Assembly (NCBI RefSeq): GCF_900696085.1
Contig: NZ_CAADFC020000021.1
Span: 62,001 to 126,000 of the forward strand
Source of the DNA: Bradyrhizobium ivorense
Lineage (GTDB): Bacteria; Pseudomonadota; Alphaproteobacteria; Rhizobiales; Xanthobacteraceae
Reading direction: 5' to 3'
Length of the DNA stretch: 64,000 nucleotides
Of this stretch, positions 15,716 to 24,396 are shown one piece after another (positions within the stretch are counted from its first letter, which is position 1; each line of letters begins with the position of its first letter). The notes beneath the pieces were generated by a model. It worked only from the letters and a program-made list of their open reading frames with translations, ran no database searches and had not been told where the DNA came from. Position numbers and translations under genes: made by a program.

Positions 15716-17674
15716 GTGGTGGCGACCGCTAGGAAGAAATCGTCGAAGAAGAAGGCGAAGAAGACGAAGAAGGCGGCGCCCGCTCGCGCAAGTGGGAAGA
15801 AGGCCGCAGCCAAGTCCGCAATCAAGTCGCGCGCCGCCAAGAAGGCCAAGCGGGTCGTCAAGAAGGCGAAGAAGGCTGCCAAAAAGACCGTCAAGAAAGC
15901 GGGCGCGAAGAAAGCGGCCAAGAAGACAGTAAAGAAGGCAGCGAAGAAGGCTACGGAGAAGGCCGCCAAATCGGCGCCCAGGGCCGCGGCTGCAAAGGTT
16001 CCGGTATCGCCGGCCCCCAAGGCACCGAAAGCTCCGGCAGCCAGCAAGGCGCCAAAGCCGGCCCGTGCGCCGAAGCAGCCCAAGCCCGCCGCGCTTGCTC
16101 CCGTGTCTGCGCCCATAGCCGCACCGGCCGCAGATCGCGGCAACGTCTTCTACATCACGACGGCGATCGCCTATCCGAACGGCCAGCCGCATATCGGCCA
16201 CGCCTATGAGGCGATCGCGACCGACGCGCTGGCGCGCTTCCAGCGGCTCGACGGCAAGGACGTGTTCTTCCTGACCGGCACCGACGAGCATGGCCAGAAG
16301 ATGATCCAGACCGCGCAGGGCGAGGGCATGAGCCCGGAAGCACTTGCGACCCGCAACGCCGCGCGTTTCAGGGAGATGGACGAGCGGCTCAACGTCTCGT
16401 TCGACCGCTTCATCCGCACCTCGGAGCCGGCGCACCACAGGTCGGTGCAGTCGATCTGGAATCGCATGCAGCAGAACGGCGATATCTACATCGACACCTA
16501 TGCCGGCTGGTACTCGGTGCGCGACGAGGCCTATTACGCCGAGGACGAAACCGTCGTCGGCGAGGACAACGTTCGCCGCGGGCCGCAGGGCACGCCGGTC
16601 GAATGGGTCGAGGAGAAGAGCTACTTCTTCAGATTGTCCGCCTATCAGGACAAGCTGCTGCATCTCTATGAGAGCCAGCCCGATTTCATCGGGCCGGATT
16701 CGCGCCGCAACGAGGTAATGAGCTTTGTGCGCGGCGGCCTGAAGGACCTCTCGATCTCGCGCACCACCTTCGACTGGGGCGTCAAGGTCCCCAATGATCC
16801 CGAGCACGTGATGTATGTGTGGGTCGACGCGCTGACCAACTACATCACCGGTGTCGGTTATCCGGACGAGGGCGATGCGAACTGGCGCTACTGGCCGGCG
16901 GACGTGCACATCATCGGCAAGGACATCATCCGCTTCCACGCGGTGTACTGGCCGGCCTTCCTGCTCTCGGCCGGGATTCCCGTGCAGAAGCGGGTCTATG
17001 CCCACGGCTTCCTGTTCAGCAGGGGCGAGAAGATGTCGAAGTCGGTCGGCAACGTCGTCGACCCCTTCAATCTCGCCGACCAGTACGGCGTCGACCAGGT
17101 GCGCTACTTCTTCCTGCGCGAGGTGCCGTTCGGCCAGGACGGCAACTACAACCACGAGGCCATTGTCGCGCGCATCAACGCCGACCTCGCCAATGATTTC
17201 GGCAATCTGGCGCAGCGCTCGCTGTCGATGATCGCAAAACAACTGGGCGGCGTGCTGCCTGAGCCAGGCGAGTTCAGCGACAACGACAAGGCGATCCTGG
17301 CCCAGGCCGACGCCATGCTGGAGACCTCGCGGACCGCGATGGCGACTCAGCAGATCCACCAATGGCTCAACACGGTGTGGGCCGTGGTCGCCGAGGCCAA
17401 CCGCTATTTTGCCGGCGAGGCACCGTGGGCGCTGGCGAAGACCGATCCTGCGCGCCAGAAGACGGTGCTCTATGTCACCGCCGAAGTCGTGCGCCAGATC
17501 GCGATCATGGCGCAGGCGGTGATGCCGGAATCTTGCGCCAAGATGCTCGACAGCCTCGGTGTTGCCGCGGACGCTCGGCAGTTTGCCGCGCTCGCGGAGC
17601 GGATCAAGCCGGGGACGCTGTTGCCGGCGCCCGTTGGTGTGTTCCCGCGTTACGTGGAACCGAAGAGCGAGTGA
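15716..17674 (+). CDS. metG: methionyl-tRNA synthetase with a long Lys/Ala-rich N-terminal extension
   Basis: 652 residues from GTG 15716 (GCAGAGG upstream). The catalytic class I core begins at residue 142 (NVFYITTAIAYPNGQPHIGH), with HIGH at 159-162 and KMSKS at 439-443, followed by the anticodon-binding helical domain. No C-terminal dimer domain (tRBD) is seen. Residues 1-141 are not part of the usual enzyme: about 85 residues of KKA/KAAKK repeats, then a Pro/Ala/Lys linker, resembling histone H1 or AlgP-type tails. Codons in the tail are regular and in frame with the enzyme, and no better internal start with a ribosome site was found, so the fusion looks real. It could bind tRNA or other nucleic acid. 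It lies between holB and tatD in the operon. Confidence 0.93.
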   Translation: MVATARKKSSKKKAKKTKKAAPARASGKKAAAKSAIKSRAAKKAKRVVKKAKKAAKKTVKKAGAKKAAKKTVKKAAKKATEKAAKSAPRAAAAKVPVSPAPKAPKAPAASKAPKPARAPKQPKPAALAPVSAPIAAPAADRGNVFYITTAIAYPNGQPHIGHAYEAIATDALARFQRLDGKDVFFLTGTDEHGQKMIQTAQGEGMSPEALATRNAARFREMDERLNVSFDRFIRTSEPAHHRSVQSIWNRMQQNGDIYIDTYAGWYSVRDEAYYAEDETVVGEDNVRRGPQGTPVEWVEEKSYFFRLSAYQDKLLHLYESQPDFIGPDSRRNEVMSFVRGGLKDLSISRTTFDWGVKVPNDPEHVMYVWVDALTNYITGVGYPDEGDANWRYWPADVHIIGKDIIRFHAVYWPAFLLSAGIPVQKRVYAHGFLFSRGEKMSKSVGNVVDPFNLADQYGVDQVRYFFLREVPFGQDGNYNHEAIVARINADLANDFGNLAQRSLSMIAKQLGGVLPEPGEFSDNDKAILAQADAMLETSRTAMATQQIHQWLNTVWAVVAEANRYFAGEAPWALAKTDPARQKTVLYVTAEVVRQIAIMAQAVMPESCAKMLDSLGVAADARQFAALAERIKPGTLLPAPVGVFPRYVEPKSE

Positions 17675-17688
17675 GCGGTTCGGACATC

Positions 17689-18480
17689 ATGCTGGTCGAC
17701 AGTCACTGCCATCTCGATTTCCCCGATTTTGCCGACGATCTCGACGGCATCGTCGGCCGCGCCGAAGCGGCCGGCATCGGCCGCATGGTCACGATCTCGA
17801 CCCGGGTCAAGCGGCTCAACGGGCTGCTTGCAATCACCGAGCGGTTTCCCGACGTCTATTGCTCCGTCGGCACCCATCCGCATCATGCCGATGAAGAGGA
17901 CGGCATTCCCGCCAGCGAGTTGATCGAGCTGACGAAGCATCCGAAGGTCGTGGCGCTCGGCGAGGCGGGGCTCGACTATTTCTATCAGCATGGTTCGCGT
18001 GAGGCGCAGGAGCGCGGCTTTCGCGCCCACATTGCCGCCGCGCGTGCGACCGGGCTGCCGCTGGTGATCCATACCCGCGAGGCGGACGAGGATTGCGGCC
18101 GCATCCTCGAGGACGAGGTCGCGAAGGGACCGTTCAAGGCCGTGCTCCATTGCTACACCGGCGGCCGCGAGCTCGCGATGAAAGCGATCGCGCTCGGGCT
18201 GTCGATCTCGTTCACCGGCATCATCACGTTCAAGAAGTCGGAGGCGCTACGCGCGCTCGCAGCCGAGCTGCCGGCCGACCGCATCATGGTCGAGACCGAT
18301 GCGCCGTATCTCGCGCCCGGAAAATTCCGCGGCAAGCGCAACGAACCGGCCTATGTCGTCGAGGTCGCCAGGGTGCTGGCGGAGACCCGCGGCGTCTCGC
18401 TCGACGAGATTTCGCGGCAGACCAGCGAAAACTTCTTCCGGCTGTTCTCAAAAGTGCCGGCGCCGAAGGTTGCTGCATGA
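17689..18480 (+). CDS. TatD family metal-dependent hydrolase
   Basis: 263 residues from ATG 17689. A GTG at 17671, overlapping the metG stop, is an alternative start. TatD/YcfH amidohydrolase-fold motifs are all present: DSHCHLDF (metal His pair), the Glu in LGEAGLDY, IHTREADED, LHCYTGG and VETDAPYL near the C-terminus. The family removes nucleotides from DNA and RNA ends and may act in repair or D-aminoacyl quality control. The exact substrate is open. Its stop overlaps the next gene by four bases (ATGA). The metG-tatD-MBL order is conserved in Rhizobiales as I recall. Confidence 0.9.
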   Translation: MLVDSHCHLDFPDFADDLDGIVGRAEAAGIGRMVTISTRVKRLNGLLAITERFPDVYCSVGTHPHHADEEDGIPASELIELTKHPKVVALGEAGLDYFYQHGSREAQERGFRAHIAAARATGLPLVIHTREADEDCGRILEDEVAKGPFKAVLHCYTGGRELAMKAIALGLSISFTGIITFKKSEALRALAAELPADRIMVETDAPYLAPGKFRGKRNEPAYVVEVARVLAETRGVSLDEISRQTSENFFRLFSKVPAPKVAA

Positions 18481-19283
18481 CGCTGACACTGACAATTCTG
18501 GGCTGCGGCTCTTCCGCCGGCGTGCCGCGCCCGGCGCTCGGCTGGGGCGCCTGCGATCCCAACAATCCCAAGAACCGGCGCCGCCGCTGCTCGATCATGG
18601 CCGAGCGCGCCACGGCGCAGGGCACCACGCGGGTCGTGATCGACACGTCGCCGGACCTGCGCGAGCAGCTGATCGACGCCGATGTCGAGCATATCGATGC
18701 GGTGTTCCTGACCCACGAGCACGCCGACCAGACCCACGGTATCGACGATTTGCGCTCGGTCGTGATGCACCAGCGCCGCCGCATCCCGGTCTATTTCAAC
18801 ATGTCCACCGCCAAGGACATCATGGCGCGGTTCTCATATTGCTTCATCTCGCCGGAAGGCAGCGATTATCCGCCGATCCTGACGCGGCATTCGATCGAGG
18901 CCGGCGAGAGCCACACGGTCGAAGGGAAGGGCGGCGCGCTGAAGCTCGAGGCCTTCCTGGTGCAGCATGGCCGGATTCCCGCGCTCGGTTACCGCATCGG
19001 CGATTCCGCCTACACGCCCGACCTGCACGACATTCCGGAGGAGAGCTGGCCGGCGCTGAGGGATCTCGACCTCTGGATCGTCGACGGCCTGCGCTATGCG
19101 CCGCATCCCAGCCACTTCAGCGTGGCCGACGCGCTGTCGTGGATCGAGCGCTTCAAGCCGAAGCGCGCGGTCCTCACCAATATGCATTCCGACCTCGACT
19201 ACGAGGTGCTGCGGCACAAGCTGCCGCCCGGCGTGATCCCGGCCTATGACGGCATGCGCCTGACGCTCGATCAGTCGGGCTGA
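18477..19283 (+). CDS. MBL-fold metallo-hydrolase (PhnP/RNase Z-like)
   Basis: 268 residues. It opens with ILGCGSSAGVPRP, typical of the PhnP-like branch, followed by the metal motif THEHADQTHGIDDL (HxHxDH type with Gln), and the later histidines in RYAPHPSHFS and NMHSDLDY complete the two-metal site. PhnP members cleave cyclic phosphodiesters; here no phn genes are nearby, so the substrate is unknown. It is the last gene of the dacA-tmk-holB-metG-tatD operon and overlaps tatD by four bases. Confidence 0.88.
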   Translation: MTLTLTILGCGSSAGVPRPALGWGACDPNNPKNRRRRCSIMAERATAQGTTRVVIDTSPDLREQLIDADVEHIDAVFLTHEHADQTHGIDDLRSVVMHQRRRIPVYFNMSTAKDIMARFSYCFISPEGSDYPPILTRHSIEAGESHTVEGKGGALKLEAFLVQHGRIPALGYRIGDSAYTPDLHDIPEESWPALRDLDLWIVDGLRYAPHPSHFSVADALSWIERFKPKRAVLTNMHSDLDYEVLRHKLPPGVIPAYDGMRLTLDQSG

Positions 19284-19370
19284 CGCTTCCCAATCACGAC
19301 ATTTCCGTCGGTCGGACGGCACCCGTCCGCCGCCGCACGTTCGCCGTGCCAGCGATCACACGCTTGCGCA

Positions 19371-19416
19371 TTGACGTTTCGCGCGATTGGAATATCGTTA
19401 TGATCATAACGATATT
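19371..19416 (+). promoter_or_regulatory. promoter with 26-bp perfect palindrome, probable MarR operator
   Basis: TTGACG (19371-19376), a 16-base spacer and TATCGT (19393-19398) form a plausible promoter. The palindrome at 19391-19416, with half-site AATATCGTTATGA repeated inverted without mismatch or gap, covers the -10 box and the expected start point. The next-but-one gene is a MarR regulator in the same operon, so autorepression is the simplest reading. The binding protein is inferred, the palindrome is direct. Confidence 0.75.
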
Positions 19417-19427
19417 GGGAGGATCCC

Positions 19428-20186
19428 ATGGCCGAAGCCTTGGCAACGCGCGATTACACCGACCGCACGCGCTATGACGCCTTGATGGACGTCGTGAAGA
19501 ACCGCCTGACGACGCGGGCGTTCGATTCCAGCTACGTGATGCCGGCCGAGCATTACAACATGATCCTGGAGGCGGCGCGGCACGCGCCGTCCGGCGCCAA
19601 TGCCCAGCCCTGGCACTTCATCGCCGTCACCGACCAGGACCTGAAGAACCGGATCACCGAGTATTTTCGCGAGGAGCAGGTGGCGCGCGCGAGGCTCAAG
19701 ATGAAGTTTCCGACGCCCGACTATCGCGGGCTGGCCTCGGCGCCCGGCTTCATCGTCGTCGCCAGTGATTTTCGCTGGGTCAGGGCGTTTCCGGTGCTCA
19801 ACGACGGCTCCGAGCTCGACAAGATGTACAAGGAGAACGCCGAGCGCATCCTGCTGCAGAGCGTGGCGGCGGCGACGATGTCGGCGCACCTTGCGGCCGC
19901 TGCGCTCGGCTACAATGTGTGGTGGGTCACCGCGATCGGGCAGGAGAAGGCGCAGCAGGCCATGAAGCCGCTGCTCGGCATCCCCGAGGAGTTGTCGGTG
20001 CTCGACATCATTTGCTTCGGGCCGCCGGCGAAGCCGCCGTACAAGCGCTGGAAGAAGAGCCTGTCCGATATCAGCAACTGGAACAGGTTCGACGCCTCGC
20101 ACTACATGACCGAGGCCCAGATCGACGAATGGGTTTCGACCACGCGCCACAAGGTGATGTACCGCGATGCCGAGAACGTCGACTAA
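19428..20186 (+). CDS. nitroreductase family protein
   Basis: 252 residues; ATG 19428 follows GGGAGGA, a strong ribosome site. The FMN-binding nitroreductase fold is shown by RLTTRAFDSS near the N-terminus, HAPSGANAQPWHF (FMN-contacting Ser and Asn), the central helix SVAAATMSAHLAAAALGY, and GIPEELSVLDIICFG. These enzymes reduce nitro groups, quinones or flavins with NAD(P)H. The substrate is unknown. It overlaps the MarR gene by 20 bases, so the two are co-translated. The perfect palindrome at the promoter suggests repression lifted by a small aromatic ligand (inference). Confidence 0.86.
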   Translation: MAEALATRDYTDRTRYDALMDVVKNRLTTRAFDSSYVMPAEHYNMILEAARHAPSGANAQPWHFIAVTDQDLKNRITEYFREEQVARARLKMKFPTPDYRGLASAPGFIVVASDFRWVRAFPVLNDGSELDKMYKENAERILLQSVAAATMSAHLAAAALGYNVWWVTAIGQEKAQQAMKPLLGIPEELSVLDIICFGPPAKPPYKRWKKSLSDISNWNRFDASHYMTEAQIDEWVSTTRHKVMYRDAENVD

Positions 20187-20634
20187 GGTAGCCGCGCCGG
20201 TCAGGCGCCAGGCGCCAGACTACCGGCTGGAGGACCAGGTCGGCTTCCTGCTGCGCCGCGCCTACCAGCGCGCCTCGTCCAATCTCGTGGAGCAGATCGG
20301 CTCGCATGATCTGACCGCGCCACAGTTCGCCACCTTGGCCCGGCTCTATGAGCGCGGGGCGCTGTCGCAGAACCTGCTCGGCCGGCTCGTCGCGATGGAG
20401 CCGGCCAACATCCGCGACGTGGTGCTGCGGCTGAAGAAGCGGCGGCTCGTTGCAACGCGCCGCGACCCGACCGACAGGCGGCTGGTGCTGATCGACCTGA
20501 CGGCTGCCGGCGTCGCGCTGGTCGAGCAGTTGATCCCGATCGAGATCGCATGCACGGCTAAGACGCTGGCGCGGCTCGACGCCGAGCAGAAGCAGCTGCT
20601 GTACGATCTGCTCGGCCGCCTCGCGGACAACTGA
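20167..20634 (+). CDS. MarR family transcriptional regulator
   Basis: 155 residues. A winged helix-turn-helix with the MarR signature is clear: LTAPQFATLARLYERGALSQ, then LVAMEPANIRDVVLRLKKRRLV and the wing RRDPTDRRLVLIDLT. N- and C-terminal helices make the dimer. It starts inside the last codons of the nitroreductase gene, so the two are one operon, and the 26-bp palindrome upstream of the operon is the likely binding site. It probably senses an aromatic or acyl-CoA compound linked to the adjacent ligase/transporter cluster, which is inference from context only. Confidence 0.88.
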   Translation: MPRTSTKVAAPVRRQAPDYRLEDQVGFLLRRAYQRASSNLVEQIGSHDLTAPQFATLARLYERGALSQNLLGRLVAMEPANIRDVVLRLKKRRLVATRRDPTDRRLVLIDLTAAGVALVEQLIPIEIACTAKTLARLDAEQKQLLYDLLGRLADN

Positions 20635-20655
20635 GCGCCTCGCCCAACACACGCT

Positions 20656-20775
20656 GTCGTCCCTGCGAAAGCAGGGACCCATAGCCACAGGGCTTTGGCG
20701 TTGAGGTAAGCTGTCGCTCCAGCGCAGCAACACAATTGGCATTCGTGGTCCCGGGGCAGGCCCGGGACGACAGCG
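20656..20775. repeat. palindromic intergenic elements between convergent genes
   Basis: Two hairpin-forming elements: GTCGTCCCTGCGAAAGCAGGGACCCATA-type at 20656-20688 (stem CCCTGC/GCAGGG), and GTCCCGGGGC/GCCCGGGAC-type at 20748-20768. The first belongs to the same family as the element at 30914-30945. They sit between the convergent MarR and acyl-CoA ligase genes and could serve as a two-way terminator. Confidence 0.7.
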
Positions 20776-20792
20776 AGTATGTGGGGCCTTGC

Positions 20793-22442
20793 TCAGGCCG
20801 AGATCGCCTTGGCGGAGCCGACCTGATTGCGCAGCAGGAATTTCTGGATCTTGCCCGTGGACGTTTTCGGGATCACGCCGAACACCACCGATTTCGGGGT
20901 CTTGAAGCCCGACATGTGCTCGCGGCAATAGGCGATGATCTCAGCCTCGGTTACCTTCGCGCCGTCCTTCAATTCGAGGAAGGCGCAGGGCACCTCGCCC
21001 CATTTCGGGTCCGGCTTTGCCACCACCGCCGCGAACAGTACGGCCGGGTGCTTGTAGAGGATGTCCTCGACCTCGACCGATGAGACGTTCTCGCCGCCGG
21101 AGATGATGATGTCTTTCGAGCGATCCTTGATGATGACGTAGCCGTGCTCGTCGAGCACGCCGAGATCGCCGGTGTGAAACCAGCCGCCGGCAAACGCTTC
21201 CTGGGTCGCCTTCTCGTTCTTCAGGTACCCCTTCATCACGATGTTGCCGCGGAACATGACCTCGCCGATGGTCTCGCCGTCGCGCGGCACCTCGCGCATG
21301 GTTTCCGGGTCGAGCACCGTGACGCCTTCCTGCAGCGGATAGGAGACGCCCTGGCGCCGCTTCAACTGCGCGCGCTGGTCGGCCGACAGCGCGTCCCAGC
21401 CCGGCTGCTCGGCACAGACCGAGGCGGGGCCATAGACCTCGGTCAGGCCGTAGACATGGGTCAGCTTGACACCGATCCGCTCGGCGCCCTCGAGCACCGC
21501 AACCGGCGGCGCCGCGCCCGCGATCAGGCCGATCACGGGTTTTGCCTTGCCGCCCTTCGGCGCATCCGGCGCATTGATCAGCGTGTTGTAGACGATCGGC
21601 GCGCCGCACATGTGGGTGACGCCGTGCCTGGGGATCAGCTCAAAGATCTTCGCCGGGTCGACCTTACGCAGGCAGACATTGACGCCGGCCGCGGCCGCGA
21701 TGGTCCAGGGAAAGCACCAGCCGTTGCAGTGAAACATCGGCAGCGTCCAGAGATAGACCGGATGCTGGCCGAGATTGCCGGCAAGGATGTTGCTGACGGC
21801 GTTGAGATAGGCGCCGCGGTGATGCGTCACCACGCCCTTCGGGTTACCCGTCGTGCCGGAGGTATAGCTCAGCGCGATCGCATCCCATTCGTCGGCCGGC
21901 GGCCGCTCGACAAACGAGGGATCGCCCTGCGCGACCGCCGCCTCGTACTCGATCTCGCCGATCCGCTTGCCGCCGGCAAACGCCGCATCATCGACGTCGA
22001 TCACGAACGGCTTTGCGCCCTCCATCAAGGTCAGCGCTTCCGCGATCACGCCGGAAAATTCCGGGTCGACGAGGATGATCTTGGCGCCGCCATGGTCGAG
22101 CTGGAACGCGATCGATGGCGCATCGAGCCGGATGTTGAGCGCATTCAGCACCGCGCCGGTCATCGGCACCGCGAAATGTAGCTCGTTCATCGCCGGGATG
22201 TTCGGCAGCATCGCCGCGACGGTGTCGCCGTGGCCGATGCCGCGGCCGGCCAGATACGACGCAAGGCGCTTGCAGCGCTCGTAGGTCTGCTTCCAGGTGA
22301 AGCTGCGGCCTTCATAGACCGTGCTGACATGGTCGGGATAGACCGCGGCCGAGCGCGCCAGGAAGCTCAGCGGCGTCAGCGGCACGTAGTTGGCCGGCGA
22401 CTTGTCCAACCCGATCGCGTACTGGTTTTGAGCTGCACTCAT
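20793..22442 (-). CDS. acyl-CoA synthetase (AMP-forming)
   Basis: 549 residues from ATG 22442; an ATG nine bases earlier (22451) is equally possible. The adenylate-forming signature is present: AMP-binding P-loop SYTSGTTGNPKGVVTHH, the substrate-binding region HVYGLTEVYGPA, and the hinge/GWFHTGDLGVLDEHGY, with the catalytic lysine near the C-terminus (STGKIQKFLLR). The length and FLARSAAVYPDH opening resemble the medium-chain/DmdB-type ligases. It activates a fatty or aryl-alkyl acid with ATP and CoA. It lies 10-20 bases downstream of the TRAP transporter and would be cotranscribed, so the imported substrate is probably a carboxylic acid. Confidence 0.9.
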   Translation of the reverse strand: MSAAQNQYAIGLDKSPANYVPLTPLSFLARSAAVYPDHVSTVYEGRSFTWKQTYERCKRLASYLAGRGIGHGDTVAAMLPNIPAMNELHFAVPMTGAVLNALNIRLDAPSIAFQLDHGGAKIILVDPEFSGVIAEALTLMEGAKPFVIDVDDAAFAGGKRIGEIEYEAAVAQGDPSFVERPPADEWDAIALSYTSGTTGNPKGVVTHHRGAYLNAVSNILAGNLGQHPVYLWTLPMFHCNGWCFPWTIAAAAGVNVCLRKVDPAKIFELIPRHGVTHMCGAPIVYNTLINAPDAPKGGKAKPVIGLIAGAAPPVAVLEGAERIGVKLTHVYGLTEVYGPASVCAEQPGWDALSADQRAQLKRRQGVSYPLQEGVTVLDPETMREVPRDGETIGEVMFRGNIVMKGYLKNEKATQEAFAGGWFHTGDLGVLDEHGYVIIKDRSKDIIISGGENVSSVEVEDILYKHPAVLFAAVVAKPDPKWGEVPCAFLELKDGAKVTEAEIIAYCREHMSGFKTPKSVVFGVIPKTSTGKIQKFLLRNQVGSAKAISA

Positions 22443-22461
22443 GTGGCCCATCCCAAGGTTC

Positions 22462-24360
22462 TTACAGGAAGCCGATCGAGATCCAGGGGAAGATGGCGAC
22501 GATGACCAGGCCGATCAGCAGCGCCAGCATGTAACCCCAGATCGGCCGGATACCCTCGGCCGGATCGACGCGCCCGATGGCGCAGGCGGCATAATAGCCG
22601 ACCCCGAACGGCGGCGCGAACAATCCAATGCCCATGGCCAGGATGATGATCATGGCGTAGTGCACCTCATGGACCCCGACCGTCCGGGCGATCGGAAACA
22701 GCAGGGGCCCGAACAGCACGATCGCCGGGATGCCCTCCAGCACACTGCCGAGGATCACGAAGGCCAGGATCGAGACCGCGATAAAGCTCGCGGAGCCGCC
22801 GGGCAGGCCGGTCATCGCCGCAGCCAGCGCCCGCGAAAAGCCGGACTGGGTCAGGCCCCAGGCCATGCCGGTGGCGGCACCGATGATCAGCAGGATCGCG
22901 CCCGAAAGCGAGGCGGTTTCCACCAGCATCGGAACGATCCGCCGCCAGTCGAAATTGCGGTAGATCAACAGCCCGTAGATGAAGAAGCCGACGATGAAGG
23001 CATACACGATGCCGATCGTGGAGACCTCGGTCGCGGTCGCAATGCCCTCGACCACGGCGTAACGGATCACGAAAGGCAGTGCCAGCGCGGGCAGGGCGAC
23101 GATCAGCGCCTTGAGAATCTCGGCGCCGCTGGCCCGCGTCACATGGCTCAGATTCTCACCGCGGTAGCGCCACCACACCAGCGCCGACAGCGTGATCGCC
23201 AGCACCACGCCGGGCAACAGGCCGCCGGTGAACAGCGCCGCGATCGACACGCCGGTGACCGAGCCGATCGTGATCAGGACGAGCGACGGCGGGATGGTTT
23301 CGGTCTGCGCGCCGGTCGCGGCGAGCAGGGCGACGAGGTCGCCGGGCTTCGCGCCGCGCGCCTTCATCTCCGGAAATAGCACCGGCGCGACGGCTGCCAT
23401 GTCGGCCGCCTTCGATCCGGAAATGCCTGATACGAGGTACATCGCGCCGACCAGCACATAATGCAGCCCGCCGCGGACGTGGCCTAGCAGGCTCGCCAGG
23501 AACGCCACCATCGCCCGCGCCATTCCGGTCATTTCGATCAGAAGCCCGAGGAACACGAACAGCGGCACCGACAACAGGATCAGGTGGCTCATGCCTTCAT
23601 CCATGCGCCCGACCAGCACCATCAATGGCGTGCTCGTGGTCAGCGCCAGATAGCCGTAGGTGGCGAGCCCGAAACCGAACGCGATCGGGACGCCGGCGAA
23701 GACGCAGAAGCCCGCCACGCCGACGAAGAAGATGATCAAATTGAGGTTGCCGAGCGGTTTCAGCGCGCCCTTGAGCAGCCAGAATGCGGCGATGACGGCC
23801 GCGACCGAGGCGATCGCTGCCAGCACCGTCCTGACATTGCCGGCGCGGGCGAGCCGCAACAGCGCAAACAGGGCCATCAGCGCGATGCCGACCGGGAGCG
23901 CCGCGGCGCGCCAGCTGTTGAGGATCTGCAGCGCCGGCGTGGTGATGTAGCTTTCCTCATATGCGTATTCCCAGGACGGCCAGGCGATCATCACGAGGAA
24001 CGCCAGCGCCGCACAGGTCGCCACCAGATCCAGATAGGCGCGCATCGCAGGCCGCGCGTTGGCGACGACTGCGGTCATCCGCATGTGCTCGGCGCGGCGG
24101 AATGCGACGGCCGCCCCCAGCATCGCCAGCCACAGGAACAGGATCGACGCCAGTTCGTCCGACCAGATCAGCGGCTGGAGCAGCACGTAGCGCGCGACCA
24201 CGCCGGCAAACAGGATGACGATCTCGGCGACGACGAGCACCGCCGCGGGAATCTCGACCAGCGTTCCGAGCAACGATTCCAGCGCGACGAGGAACGAGCG
24301 GCGGCGAGGGGGCTGATTCACCTCGCCGGCCGCGACTTCGGTCAATTCGGCATGAGCCAT
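22462..24360 (-). CDS. TRAP transporter permease, fused DctQ-DctM
   Basis: 632 residues, about 16 hydrophobic helices. Residues about 20-185 are the small DctQ domain with four helices (VVARYVLLQPLIWSDELASIL is the DctQ signature), and from about 205 onward the large DctM domain (GVPIAFGFG, SGISGSKAADMAAVAP, GVGYYAACAI). Fusion of the two subunits is known in some TRAP systems. It drives sodium-dependent uptake of an organic acid, using the DctP protein encoded just upstream. Gap to the DctP gene is 36 bases. Confidence 0.9.
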   Translation of the reverse strand: MAHAELTEVAAGEVNQPPRRRSFLVALESLLGTLVEIPAAVLVVAEIVILFAGVVARYVLLQPLIWSDELASILFLWLAMLGAAVAFRRAEHMRMTAVVANARPAMRAYLDLVATCAALAFLVMIAWPSWEYAYEESYITTPALQILNSWRAAALPVGIALMALFALLRLARAGNVRTVLAAIASVAAVIAAFWLLKGALKPLGNLNLIIFFVGVAGFCVFAGVPIAFGFGLATYGYLALTTSTPLMVLVGRMDEGMSHLILLSVPLFVFLGLLIEMTGMARAMVAFLASLLGHVRGGLHYVLVGAMYLVSGISGSKAADMAAVAPVLFPEMKARGAKPGDLVALLAATGAQTETIPPSLVLITIGSVTGVSIAALFTGGLLPGVVLAITLSALVWWRYRGENLSHVTRASGAEILKALIVALPALALPFVIRYAVVEGIATATEVSTIGIVYAFIVGFFIYGLLIYRNFDWRRIVPMLVETASLSGAILLIIGAATGMAWGLTQSGFSRALAAAMTGLPGGSASFIAVSILAFVILGSVLEGIPAIVLFGPLLFPIARTVGVHEVHYAMIIILAMGIGLFAPPFGVGYYAACAIGRVDPAEGIRPIWGYMLALLIGLVIVAIFPWISIGFL

Positions 24361-24396
24361 ACGGCCCCCTGCACTCAGGCTTCTTGCTTTGACGCG

